Notes: generated from the letters alone by a model not told the origin. 64,000 nt of DNA from Streptomyces sp. AM 4-1-1 (GCF_029167625.1 NZ_CP119145.1:1798001-1862000); one strand, 5' to 3'. Numbered from the stretch's first letter, positions 26,821-35,032 are shown. Numbers and translations: made by a program.

Positions 26821-26861
26821 CCGCCCTCACCAGCCCCGGGGGGACGGGTCGGTGAGGGCGG
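26821..26861. terminator. 11-bp hairpin after DUF5990 gene
   Basis: CCGCCCTCACC (26821-26831) pairs with GGTGAGGGCGG (26851-26861) over a 19-base loop, starting 3 bases after the stop codon. It has no T-run, as usual in streptomycetes. Confidence 0.6.
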
Positions 26862-27171
26862 CAGCCGGGGGGCGGCGGAGGGGTGCCGTCCCGTGGGGGG
26901 TGTAAAACGTGTGCCCGGCACCCACAAGGTCACTCATGTGATGTGTGTCACATTTCATGCGGACTGCCACCCGATCGGCAGGACAGGGCCTCTGTGTTCC
27001 GCGCGATGCGCCCGTACGGCCCCGACCTGCGCGGACGGCCGGAGGACGGCCGCGGTACCGAACCGTACGAGGGGCCGCTGAAGCACGGTCGGCAGGCAGC
27101 GGAGCCGTACGTCCCGTTAGCTCGGAAGGCAGGACAGACCCACTCGCGCCGCCTTCACGGAGGAATCCCCC
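26862..27171. other. Promoter-bearing gap before surface protein and sortase
   Basis: No gene is supported. A lower-GC patch at 26905-26960 (with CACTCATGTGATGTGTGTCACATTT near 26930-26955) contains the short dyad GTGATGTGTGTCAC and stands out as a regulatory region. The GGAGG ribosome site for the next gene ends the gap. Confidence 0.4.
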
Positions 27172-27861
27172 ATGCGCAGCCCTGCCCGTCATGTGACCGG
27201 TACCGTCGCCACCGCGCTGGCCACCGCGGTGCTCGGCCTCAACGCCGCGCCCGCCGCGTACGCGGGCGTCCCCGGCAGGCCGACGATCACCATCCGGACG
27301 GGCGCTCCCGGTGCCGCGGTCACCGCCGGCCGCCTGGCCCCCGGGCCCGACGGGCAGGGAACGGGCGAGGGGGAACCGCTGGACGACGGAGGGCTCGTCC
27401 CGGAGCCCGCGCCCCAAGGGGAGGGCGAGGAAGATCTCGACGTGTCGGGCCTCGACGCGTCGGGTTTCGGCGCTGCGGAGCACCCGGAGCCGGGCGGTCA
27501 CGACGGGCCCGGCGAGCGGCGACCGCCTGATGGACACCGGCCGCCCGACGGCCACCGCCCCCCGGGCGGACACCCCGAACCCGACGGCCACCGGCCGCCC
27601 GGCAGGCACCCCGAGCCCGGCGGGCACGACTTCCCCGGTGGACCCGTCGGCCCGGTAGGACCCGGCGGGCACGACAACCCCGAGGACCGCCTCAGACCGT
27701 CCGGACACGTCAAGGCGGGGGACGGCGGCAGCGTCCGGTCCGACACCGTTCAGGTCGCGGCGGGCGTCGGCGTCCTCGCCGCGGCGGCGGCCGGCGCGGG
27801 CGTACTGCTGCGCCGCAGGCAGAAGCCGAACCACGACCCTGACCGACCACAGCACGACTGA
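27172..27861 (+). CDS. Secreted Pro/Gly/His-rich cell-surface protein
   Basis: A 229-residue exported protein. It has a signal peptide (about 1-30, with cleavage after AAYA), an acidic region (40-95), a low-complexity stretch built of HRPPDGH, HRPPGGHPEPDG and HPEPGGHD units (about 100-175), and a C-terminal membrane helix (VAAGVGVLAAAAAGAGVLL) followed by RRRQK. The layout is that of a wall-spanning or wall-anchored stalk. No LPXTG or LAXTG motif precedes the helix, so covalent sorting is uncertain, yet a class F sortase lies 132 bases downstream, in the same orientation. The GGAGG before ATG 27172 is good. The many His residues could bind metal. Confidence 0.75.
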   Translation: MRSPARHVTGTVATALATAVLGLNAAPAAYAGVPGRPTITIRTGAPGAAVTAGRLAPGPDGQGTGEGEPLDDGGLVPEPAPQGEGEEDLDVSGLDASGFGAAEHPEPGGHDGPGERRPPDGHRPPDGHRPPGGHPEPDGHRPPGRHPEPGGHDFPGGPVGPVGPGGHDNPEDRLRPSGHVKAGDGGSVRSDTVQVAAGVGVLAAAAAGAGVLLRRRQKPNHDPDRPQHD

Positions 27862-27993
27862 ACGCCACCACGACCGACCACCGTGACGGCTGATCGCCGA
27901 CCGACCACCGCCACGACCGATCACCACCGCCGACGCCCCACCCGCAGGTCTCCCCCGCACTCCCGGACGCCCCCACTCCGAAGGACGACGCAC

Positions 27994-28668
27994 GTGTCGC
28001 AGAAGGCACGGACGGCCCAGCTCTGGCTGTTGGCCATCGCCGCACTCGTCGGCGTCTGGCTGGTCGAGAACGGCGCCGCCACCGAGCTGGTCCCGCCGCA
28101 GCCCACCACCGCCGAGGCATTCGCGGCCGGTCCCGGTCTCCGGCCCGACGCACCGGTCGCCGATCCGCTGCGCCCGTCGGCACCGGTCCGTGTGCGTATC
28201 GCCGCCATCGGCGTGGACGCCCCGATGACACCGCTCGGGCTCGGCCCGGACGGCAGCCTCGACGCACCACCCGTCGACACCCCCGATGTCGTCGGCTGGT
28301 ACAAGGGCGGCACCCCGCCCGGTGCCAGGGGCACCGCGATCCTCGCCGGTCATGTCGACAGCGCGCGGGGCCGGTCCGTCTTCTACCGCCTGGGGTCGCT
28401 GCGCAAGGGCAGTACCGTCGAGGTGGACCGCGCGGACGGCAGCACCGCCGTGTTCTCGCTGGACGCGATCGAGGTGTACGAGAACGAGCGCTTCCCCGAC
28501 GACCGGGTCTACGGCGCGTCGGAGCACGCCTCGCTACGGCTGATCACCTGCGGCGGCGGCTACTCGAAGGAGACCGGCTACCAGGGCAACGTGGTCGCGT
28601 ACGCCCACCTCACCGATGTGCGCCACGCCCCGTCGCTCACCCCGTCCACTGATCGAAGGCGAGCTTGA
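27994..28668 (+). CDS. Class F sortase
   Basis: A 224-residue membrane-anchored transpeptidase. The N-terminal segment ARTAQLWLLAIAALVGVWLV anchors it; the sortase domain begins VRVRIAAIGVDAPM and has the catalytic His in ILAGHVDS and the catalytic Cys in LRLITCGGGY. The short form lacking other domains and the context of a secreted protein fit class F, common in actinobacteria. The GTG at 27994 has GAAGGACG 8 bases upstream. It probably acts on the surface protein encoded just before it, although no standard sorting motif is seen there. Its last 32 bases overlap the convergent permease gene. Confidence 0.88.
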   Translation: MSQKARTAQLWLLAIAALVGVWLVENGAATELVPPQPTTAEAFAAGPGLRPDAPVADPLRPSAPVRVRIAAIGVDAPMTPLGLGPDGSLDAPPVDTPDVVGWYKGGTPPGARGTAILAGHVDSARGRSVFYRLGSLRKGSTVEVDRADGSTAVFSLDAIEVYENERFPDDRVYGASEHASLRLITCGGGYSKETGYQGNVVAYAHLTDVRHAPSLTPSTDRRRA

Positions 28669-29434
28669 CGACCAGGGAGAACACGACGACCAGCAGCACT
28701 CCCCGGACGAACCCGCTGCCCTTGCTGAGCGCCATCCGGGCGCCGGACATCCCGCCCGCCAGATTGAACACGGCCATGATCGCGGCGAGCTGCCACAGCA
28801 CCGTGCCCTGCCAGGCGAACATCGCGAGCGCCCCGCCGTTGGTGCAGACATTGACGATCTTGGCCGTACCGGACGCGGTCACCAGGTCGAGGTGGAGCAC
28901 GGCCGTCAGCGCCAGCACCAGGAACGTGCCCGTGCCGGGCCCGAACAGCCCGTCGTAGAAACCGATTCCGCCGCCCACCAGCACGATCGCCGTGACGGTA
29001 CGGGCCAGGCCGCCGGACCGCGGCCGCTGCCCCTCCCCCTCGGACACCGCCCTGCCGAACGACGGCCGCAACATCACGAACGCCGCGACGGCGAGCAGCA
29101 CCACCATGATCATCGGACGTAGTACGTCACTGCTGATCCCGGCGGCGAAGAACGCGCCCGCCATCGACCCGGCCAGCGCCGCGAGCCCGATCCGCAGCGC
29201 CACCGATAGCCGTATCGGCGTCCTCCGCGCGTACGTCACCGCCGCGCCCGTAGTGCCGACGATCGCGACCGCCTTGTTCGTGCCGAGGATCTGGGCGGCC
29301 GGTACGTGCGGCAGCCCGAGCAGCAGCGCGGGCAGGAGCAGCAGTCCCCCGCCGCCCACCACCGCGTCGATCCAGCCCGCCAGGGCCGCGGCGAGGCAGA
29401 GGAGAACGAGAGCGCTCAGGGATATGTCGGGCAT
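28637..29434 (-). CDS. TSUP/TauE-SafE family membrane transporter
   Basis: A 265-residue protein with about eight membrane segments in two related halves. Family motifs are WIDAVVGGGGLLLLPALL near the N-terminus, ILGTNKAVAIVGTTGA, and GFYDGLFGPGTGTFL in the second half. Members export or import sulfite, sulfonates or other small organic anions; the substrate here is unknown. ATG 29434 (MPDISLSALVLLC) is used because the upstream in-frame extension is repeat DNA. It overlaps the convergent sortase gene by 32 bases. Upstream lies a gap with 42-bp repeats. Confidence 0.87.
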   Translation of the reverse strand: MPDISLSALVLLCLAAALAGWIDAVVGGGGLLLLPALLLGLPHVPAAQILGTNKAVAIVGTTGAAVTYARRTPIRLSVALRIGLAALAGSMAGAFFAAGISSDVLRPMIMVVLLAVAAFVMLRPSFGRAVSEGEGQRPRSGGLARTVTAIVLVGGGIGFYDGLFGPGTGTFLVLALTAVLHLDLVTASGTAKIVNVCTNGGALAMFAWQGTVLWQLAAIMAVFNLAGGMSGARMALSKGSGFVRGVLLVVVFSLVVKLAFDQWTG

Positions 29435-29457
29435 GATCGCGATTTTAGGGCTGGGGT

Positions 29458-29645
29458 ACGAGCCACCGCCGTACACCCGTCGGCCATGAGCCGATCCTCA
29501 CGGGCCACCGACGTACATCCGCCGACCACGAATCGGTCCGTACGAGTCACTGCTGTACGCCCCCGGCCATAGCCGATCCTTACCGGCCACCGCCGCACAC
29601 CCGCCGACCACGAGCCGATCCTCACGGGCCACCGCCGTACCCCGA
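29458..29645. repeat. Degenerate 41-42-bp tandem repeats, four and a half copies
   Basis: Units start at 29488, 29530, 29571 and 29612, with a partial one from 29458. The shared pattern is GAGCCGATCCTCACGGGCCA, then CCGCCGTACACCCGCCGACCAC. Copies 2 and 5 are closest; copy 3 is the most diverged. They fill most of the gap between the TSUP permease and the next minus-strand gene. Confidence 0.8.
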
Positions 29646-29709
29646 CCCCCCACGCCCACCCCCACGACCCCGGCCGTCAGCCGGACCGGGGCACCCCCGG
29701 TGCCCGGCC

Positions 29710-30762
29710 TCAGGACAGCGCGAGCGGTGCGCCGCCCCTGAGCAGTGAGCCGCCCAGCGGGGTGAGCGTGTGCAGCACCGAGCTGCCGTGGCGCAGCGTG
29801 TGGACCAGACCCGCCTCGCGCAGCACACAGGCGTGCTGGCTGGCGGAGGCCAACGAGACCCCGGCGCGGCGGGCCAGCTCGCTGGTCGTGCAGCCGTCGC
29901 CGATGGACCGGAGCACCGCGGACCGGGTGTGGCCGACGAGTCGGCCGAGCCAGGGGCCGGGTTCCGCGAAGGTGGGGGCGCCGGGGTGGGTGACCGGGTA
30001 GACGAGGACCGGTGGCAGATGAGGGTCGCGGTAGACGACCGGGGTGCCCCGGCAGAAGAACGACGGCTGGAGCAGTAATCCCCGGCCGTCCAGGCGCAGT
30101 TCCCGGTCGACCGGGTAGTCCGCCTCCAGGACCGGTGCGCGCCAGCGCATCATCGGCGGCAGCGTGCCGAGGAGTTCGTCCGCGCCGCCGTCGAGCAGGG
30201 CCCGGCCCCGGACCGCGCGGTCGGCCTCGACGCTTGCCTGGATGTGCGGCCAGTAGGGCTCGACGGCGGCGCGGTGGTAGCCGCGCAGGGCGCCGATGAG
30301 GCGGCCCAGCGGTTCGACGCGGCCCTCGGTGAGCGCTTCGAGCCTGGGGTGCGGGGGTCGTTCCCGCACCGCCGTTCCATGTGCCGACCGGTTGCCGCCG
30401 AGGCCGCCGAGGCGCGTCTGCTGCGGTCGGCCGGACGCGACGAGCGACAGCTCGCGGTGCAGCCGCTCGGGCGGTGTGTCGCGCAGGGCCTCCATCCCCG
30501 CGTCCAGACCGAACGGCTCGCCGTTCCCCTGAGTGGGTGTCAGGAAATCCGGGAAATAGCCGCGCTGCGGAACGATCGCCGCCAGCAGCCGCGTCTCACC
30601 ATTCAGTCGTGGCCGTGTTTCGGTTCGCCAGTCACCGAACACCGTGGAAGCCCGGCGGTCCCGCAGTCGATGGAAACTGAGAATGGTTTCCCACAATGCG
30701 TCCGGCCTCGCCGCCATGCGGACCTTGGACAGGTCCACCCCGGTGAAATGAATGCGCAACAC
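29710..30762 (-). CDS. Winged-helix (ArsR-like) transcriptional regulator with DUF5937-type N-terminus
   Basis: A 350-residue protein starting VLRIHFTGVDLSKVRMA. The first 250 residues form the DUF5937-type module found on many actinobacterial regulators (DALWETILSFHRLRDRR). The C-terminal 80 residues are an ArsR-like winged helix: GHTRSAVLRSIGDGCTTSELARRAGVSLASASQHACVLREAGLV. It probably binds DNA near an unidentified target; no metal-binding motif is seen. GTG 30762 is chosen for the family-typical start, with a GGGG site upstream. No gene diverges next to it; a 920-base gap follows on the upstream side. Confidence 0.82.
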   Translation of the reverse strand: MLRIHFTGVDLSKVRMAARPDALWETILSFHRLRDRRASTVFGDWRTETRPRLNGETRLLAAIVPQRGYFPDFLTPTQGNGEPFGLDAGMEALRDTPPERLHRELSLVASGRPQQTRLGGLGGNRSAHGTAVRERPPHPRLEALTEGRVEPLGRLIGALRGYHRAAVEPYWPHIQASVEADRAVRGRALLDGGADELLGTLPPMMRWRAPVLEADYPVDRELRLDGRGLLLQPSFFCRGTPVVYRDPHLPPVLVYPVTHPGAPTFAEPGPWLGRLVGHTRSAVLRSIGDGCTTSELARRAGVSLASASQHACVLREAGLVHTLRHGSSVLHTLTPLGGSLLRGGAPLALS

Positions 30763-31284
30763 TGAACCCCACCCCTTGCACCCGCAATCGCCCCCATCAA
30801 ATCGTATGCGAGCCATCACAGGACGTCACCACGGGGTTTCAGCCACAGTTGAAACGTCTCGCCCCAGGGCGGTGTCACCCGAAAAGCTGTACGACGTCGG
30901 GCACGAAACCAGAGCCACCGATTGAACGAGTGAAGGCCGTGGGGGGCTTCGCGCGTTCGGCGGCGGTTGGCAATGGTGCGGCTCCGTGTCCGACGGGGGT
31001 AAGCCGGGTGCGGTTCGCGGATGGGGTATCCGCGGGCCGCACCCTGGTTCGTTCCGGCGGCGTTCCCATCCCGTTCCCCGGTCGTTCCGCGCTCATTTCT
31101 TTGCGCATCGAACGGAGAAAAGGATGGCGCTCAACTGTCCGCAATTCAACAGCTGACGCCTCGTCGAATATCGGATTCCATCGCCCCCCGGGGCCTCGCC
31201 ACACTCCGGACGACGCGCGGTTCAATTGCCCTGGACATGACAAAAAGGCGGCACCCGCGCACGGGTTACCGCCACTTCGGGAGT
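30763..31284. other. Gene-free stretch with lower-GC patches
   Basis: No convincing gene in these 522 bases. There are patches of lower GC at 30800-30850 and 31085-31240 (for example TCATTTCTTTGCGCATCGAA and TCGAATATCGGATTCC) unlike the repeats on the right. A ribosome-site-like GGAGAAAAGG precedes ATG 31124, but that frame has only 10 codons, and ATG 31238 opens 24 codons ending in the loop of the 31285-31329 hairpin. A small RNA or short peptide with its own terminator is possible. Confidence 0.35.
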
Positions 31285-31329
31285 TCCGGGGCCGCCGTCG
31301 GGATGAGGTGATCCGACGGCGGCCCCGGA
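31285..31329. terminator. 17-bp perfect hairpin
   Basis: TCCGGGGCCGCCGTCGG (31285-31301) and CCGACGGCGGCCCCGGA (31313-31329) are perfectly complementary over an 11-base loop. It is one of the strongest hairpins in the window, and it ends the lower-GC region on its left. It could terminate transcription from either side, including ppdK read-through from the right. Confidence 0.7.
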
Positions 31330-31520
31330 CGGGAGAGAGCACGGGCCCGGCCCGCGGCCGACGCGGGCCGGGCCGGGCCGACAGCGGGCACTGGCAGCCG
31401 ACACAGCACGCGGGTCCGGTCGGCTGCGGACGCGGCCCGAGCCCCGCGGCCGACGCGGCCGAGCCCGCGGCGGGCACCGGTCCGGCCGATGCGGGACACG
31501 GGTCCGGCGCTGCTCGGGAC

Positions 31521-31660
31521 GCGGTCCCGGCCCTGTGGCGAGTGCGGTCGCGGGGCTCGGCCCTGTGGCGAGTGCGGTCGCGGTCCCGGCCCTGCCGCGG
31601 TCGCGGTCCCGGCCCTGCGACGGACGCGGTCCCGGCCCCTCGGCGAACCGGTCCCGGTCC
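31521..31660. repeat. 30-bp-period repeats next to ppdK
   Basis: A 26-base word starting CGGCCCTGTGGCGAGTGCGG occurs at 31528-31553 and again unchanged at 31558-31583. Degraded copies built on GCGGTCCCGGCCCTG follow up to about 31660. The repeats end just before the ppdK stop at 31686. Confidence 0.75.
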
Positions 31661-31685
31661 CTCGACGACCCGCCGCGGACGCCGT

Positions 31686-34433
31686 TCAGCGGCTGTCGCT
31701 GCCCCGGCCCTTCGACGCCACGGCGGCGGCGCGGCCCGCCTCCAGCCGCGCGACGGGGATACGGAACGGCGAGCAGGAGACGTAGTCCAGCCCGACCTCG
31801 TGGAAGAAGTGCACCGACTCCGGATCGCCGCCGTGCTCCCCGCAGACGCCCAGCTTGAGGCCGGGACGGGTGGCCCGGCCCGCTTCGACGGCGCTGCGCA
31901 CCAGCGCGCCGACACCGTCCTTGTCGATCGTCTCGAACGGCGACACCCCGAAGATGCCCTTCTCCAGGTACGCGGTGAAGAACGACGCCTCCACGTCGTC
32001 CCGCGAGAAGCCCCACACCGTCTGCGTCAGGTCGTTGGTGCCGAAGGAGAAGAACTCCGCGGCCTCGGCGATCTGGCCGGCGGTCAGCGCGGCGCGCGGC
32101 AGTTCGATCATCGTGCCGATGGAGAGCTTGAGGCGGGTACCGGTGGCGGCCTCGACCTCGGCGATGACCTGGTCGGCCTCCTCGCGGACGATCTCCAGCT
32201 CCTGGACCGTGCCGACGAGCGGGATCATGATCTCGGCGCGCGGGTCGGCCTTGGCGTTCATCCGCTCGGCCGCCGCCTCGGCGATGGCCCGTACCTGCAT
32301 GGCGAACAGACCGGGGATGACCAGTCCGAGCCGGACCCCGCGCAGCCCCAGCATCGGGTTCTGCTCGTGCAGCTTGTGGACGGCCTGGAGGAGCCGGAGG
32401 TCGTTCTCGTTGGCGTCCTGACGGGACTCGGCGAGCGCGACCCGCACCGACAGCTCGGTGATGTCCGGCAGGAACTCGTGCAGCGGCGGGTCGAGCAGCC
32501 GTACGGTCACGGGCAGCCCGTCCATCGCCTCGAACAGCTCGATGAAGTCGGCCTTCTGGAGCGGCAGGAGGGCGCCCAGCGCCGTCTCACGCTCGTCGTC
32601 CGTGTCGGCCAGGATCAGCTTCTCGACCAGCTCACGCCGCTCGCCGAGGAACATGTGCTCGGTACGGCACAGGCCGATGCCCTGGGCCCCGAAGCGCCGT
32701 GCCCGCAGCGCGTCCTCCGCGTTGTCCGCGTTGGCCCGCACCCGCAGCCGGCGCACCCGGTCCGCGTACGCCATGACCCGGTGCACGGCGGCGACCAGCT
32801 CGTCGGCGTCGTCGGCGCCCGCGTGCATCCGGCCCTCGAAGTACTCCACGACCGGGGACGGCACGACGGGCACCTCGCCCAGGTACACCTTGCCGGTCGA
32901 ACCGTCGATGGAGACGACGTCGCCCTCCTCCACGACCCGGTCGCCGACGGTCATCCGCCGCCGCTTGGTGTCGACCTCCAGCTCCTCGGCGCCGCAGACA
33001 CAGGTCTTGCCCATGCCACGGGCGACCACGGCCGCGTGCGAGGTCTTGCCGCCGCGCGAGGTCAGGATGCCCTGGGCGGCGATCATGCCGTCGAGGTCGT
33101 CCGGGTTGGTCTCGCGGCGGATGAGGATGACCTGCTCGCCGGAGCGTGACCACTTGATCGCGGTGTACGAGTCGAACACCGCCTTGCCGACCGCGGCGCC
33201 CGGCGAGGCGGCGATGCCACGGCCGAGCAGTTCGGTCTTCGCCTCGTCGTCGAAGCGCGGGAACATCAGCTGCGCGAGCTGCGCGCCGTTGACGCGTTGC
33301 AGCGCCTCGGCCTCGTCGATGAGCCCCTGGTCGACGAGCTGGGTGGCGATCCGGAACGCGGCGCCCGCGGTGCGCTTGCCGACGCGGGTCTGGAGCATCC
33401 ACAGCTGGCCGCGCTCGATGGTGAACTCGATGTCGCAGAGGTCCTTGTAGTGGGTCTCCAGCGTCTCCATGATCGACATGAGCCGGTCGTACGACGTCTT
33501 GTCGATGGTCTCCAGATCGGCGAGCGCCACGGTGTTGCGGATGCCCGCGACGACGTCCTCGCCCTGGGCGTTCTGGAGGTAGTCGCCGTACACACCCTGG
33601 TGTCCGCTGGCCGGGTCGCGGGTGAAGGCGACCCCCGTACCGGAGTCGGGGCCGAGGTTGCCGAAGACCATCGAGCAGACGTTGACGGCCGTGCCGAGGT
33701 CGCCGGGGATGCGCTCCTGGCGGCGGTAGAGCTTGGCGCGGTCGGTGTTCCACGAGTCGAAGACCGCCCTTATGGCCAGGTCCATCTGCTCGCGCGGGTC
33801 CTGCGGGAAGTCACGCCCGGCGTCCCGCGTGACGATCTTCTTGAACTGCTTGACCAGCTTCTTCAGGTCGGCCGCGTCGAGGTCCACGTCGACCGTGACG
33901 CCCTTGGCCCGCTTGGCGGCCTCCAGCGCCTCCTCGAACAGGTCGCCTTCGACGCCGAGGACCGTCTTGCCGAACATCTGGATGAGCCGGCGGTACGAGT
34001 CCCAGGCGAAGCGCTCGTCGCCGGACTGGGCGGTGAGCCCGACGACCGACGCGTCGGAGAGACCGATGTTGAGGACCGTGTCCATCATGCCCGGCATGGA
34101 GAACTTGGCGCCGGAGCGGACGGAGACCAGCAGCGGGTCGTCGGCCTGGCCGAGCTTCTTGCCCATCCGCTGTTCGAGCGCGTCGAGGTGGGCGCTCACC
34201 TCGTCCCGCAGTGCGGCCGGCTCCTCGCCGCTTTCGAGGTAGACCTTGCACGCCTCGGTGCTGATGGTGAAGCCCGGGGGGACGGGCAGCCCGAGGTTGG
34301 TCATCTCGGCGAGGTTCGCACCCTTCCCGCCGAGCAGGTCTTTCAGATCCTTGTTGCCCTCGGTGAAGTCGTAGACGAACTTCTGCCCCTGGGACTCCGG
34401 GATGGATACGTGGGGATCTTTGTTTTCCGACAC
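31686..34433 (-). CDS. ppdK: Pyruvate, phosphate dikinase
   Basis: Interconverts pyruvate + ATP + phosphate and PEP + AMP + pyrophosphate, a reversible bypass of pyruvate kinase in central metabolism. The 915-residue protein starts with the nucleotide-binding domain (KFVYDFTEG, LLGGKGANLAEMTNLGLPVPPGFTI), has the swivelling phosphohistidine domain with GGKTSHAAVVARGMG, and ends in the PEP/pyruvate barrel with FFSFGTNDLTQTVWGFSRDD and CGEHGGDPESVHFF. The GTG at 34433 has GAGGAG 10 bases upstream and matches the family start; the frame stays open further upstream to 34730 but that part is not protein-like. A long leader region with a hairpin and a palindrome precedes it. Confidence 0.97.
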   Translation of the reverse strand: MSENKDPHVSIPESQGQKFVYDFTEGNKDLKDLLGGKGANLAEMTNLGLPVPPGFTISTEACKVYLESGEEPAALRDEVSAHLDALEQRMGKKLGQADDPLLVSVRSGAKFSMPGMMDTVLNIGLSDASVVGLTAQSGDERFAWDSYRRLIQMFGKTVLGVEGDLFEEALEAAKRAKGVTVDVDLDAADLKKLVKQFKKIVTRDAGRDFPQDPREQMDLAIRAVFDSWNTDRAKLYRRQERIPGDLGTAVNVCSMVFGNLGPDSGTGVAFTRDPASGHQGVYGDYLQNAQGEDVVAGIRNTVALADLETIDKTSYDRLMSIMETLETHYKDLCDIEFTIERGQLWMLQTRVGKRTAGAAFRIATQLVDQGLIDEAEALQRVNGAQLAQLMFPRFDDEAKTELLGRGIAASPGAAVGKAVFDSYTAIKWSRSGEQVILIRRETNPDDLDGMIAAQGILTSRGGKTSHAAVVARGMGKTCVCGAEELEVDTKRRRMTVGDRVVEEGDVVSIDGSTGKVYLGEVPVVPSPVVEYFEGRMHAGADDADELVAAVHRVMAYADRVRRLRVRANADNAEDALRARRFGAQGIGLCRTEHMFLGERRELVEKLILADTDDERETALGALLPLQKADFIELFEAMDGLPVTVRLLDPPLHEFLPDITELSVRVALAESRQDANENDLRLLQAVHKLHEQNPMLGLRGVRLGLVIPGLFAMQVRAIAEAAAERMNAKADPRAEIMIPLVGTVQELEIVREEADQVIAEVEAATGTRLKLSIGTMIELPRAALTAGQIAEAAEFFSFGTNDLTQTVWGFSRDDVEASFFTAYLEKGIFGVSPFETIDKDGVGALVRSAVEAGRATRPGLKLGVCGEHGGDPESVHFFHEVGLDYVSCSPFRIPVARLEAGRAAAVASKGRGSDSR

Positions 34434-34479
34434 GGGTCTCGACTCCTCGAGGACGCGGTGGCTGCCCTGACGGCGAGGA

Positions 34480-34510
34480 ACATACCCAGATCGAAGGCTT
34501 CTGGGTATGT
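34480..34510 (-). promoter_or_regulatory. ppdK: 11-bp perfect hairpin in the ppdK leader
   Basis: ACATACCCAGA and TCTGGGTATGT flank a 9-base loop. The stem is only about 45% GC, unusual in this genome, and lies 47-77 bases upstream of the ppdK GTG. It could be an operator for a dimeric regulator or an RNA attenuator stem in the leader. Confidence 0.5.
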
Positions 34511-34684
34511 CCACTTGTCTGTCATAGGGGCTTAACCACTCGTCCGCCAGCAGATCGAAAGTGCGTCGGAAGAGCCACACCGGAACCGTCACCTTCACTT
34601 CCCGAACGGACGGACACGGAGAGCAGTTGAAACGGCCGGAGATGGCCACGTTCGGTGACATGAAGGATGATCGATCGAAAAGAG

Positions 34685-34711
34685 AAAGGGTGGCACTGAG
34701 TGCCAACCTTT
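34685..34711. promoter_or_regulatory. 27-bp near-perfect palindrome upstream of ppdK
   Basis: Left arm AAAGGGTGGCACT (34685-34697), centre G, right arm AGTGCCAACCTTT (34699-34711): 12 of 13 positions are complementary. It lies about 250 bases before ppdK in a lower-GC setting. The GGCACT/AGTGCC core recalls CIRCE half-sites, but the spacing is 1 base rather than 9. Probable operator; the regulator is unknown. Confidence 0.55.
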
Positions 34712-34836
34712 GAAAAGTGCACCCCGCCAAAAGCGCTCATGTGAGCACGCCCCCTATCAAGGGTGGCGAGGATCACGCTCATCGCGGTGCTCCGATACCA
34801 CCATTCGGACGACCTCGGGTACGGCGAACGGGGGGT

Positions 34837-34874
34837 GGGGAAACGGATTCCGTTTCCCCCCCCCCCCCCCCCCC
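34837..34874. terminator. Palindrome followed by a 19-base C run
   Basis: GGGGAAACGGA (34837-34847) and TCCGTTTCCCC (34849-34859) form a 23-bp palindrome around T34848. It runs into an unbroken tract of 19 C residues (34856-34874). It lies downstream of dus on the minus strand and may help end that transcript. Tracts of this length are prone to slippage and to sequencing error. Confidence 0.55.
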
Positions 34875-35032
34875 GCCGCGCGCCCCGGGAACCGATCCCT
34901 GGCCGCGCCCGGTGCCCGACCGGTGCCGCGCCTCGATCCCACATCCCGGTGCCCGCGCCTCGGTACCCGCGCCTCAGCAGCTCACCTCGGCCATGGGCCC
35001 CCGCAGCGCCTGGCGGCCTGGGCCGCCGCGCA

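Larger units (their letters stand above)
34434..35032. other. Long ppdK upstream region
   Basis: About 600 bases without a supported gene. From the ppdK start outward it holds an 11-bp hairpin (34480-34510), lower-GC sequence (34540-34700), a 27-bp near-palindrome (34685-34711), and the palindrome with C19 run (34837-34874) near the end of dus. The length and the amount of structure suggest a controlled promoter and leader for ppdK. A 60-codon minus-strand frame from ATG 34525 overlaps the ppdK start and was not accepted. Confidence 0.45.

Noticed and set aside
30849..33149. A 766-codon open frame on the plus strand opposite ppdK
   Set aside because: Its second half is the antisense of ppdK, and the first half is repeat DNA. 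The predicted protein is Arg/Ala/Gly-rich without domains, as usual for shadows of GC-rich genes.
34343..34525. 60-codon minus-strand frame MTDKWTYPEAFDLGMFLAV...
   Set aside because: It overlaps the ppdK start in another frame, its second half is a shadow, and no ribosome site precedes it. A leader-peptide role cannot be excluded but is not supported.
34685..34711. CIRCE element (HrcA site)
   Set aside because: Half-sites resemble GGCACT/AGTGCC, but CIRCE needs a 9-base spacer; here it is one base, and no chaperone gene follows.
34434..34730. N-terminal extension of ppdK by up to 99 codons
   Set aside because: The frame is open, but the sequence has no family match and crosses a hairpin. 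The GTG at 34433 has a ribosome site and matches known PPDK starts.
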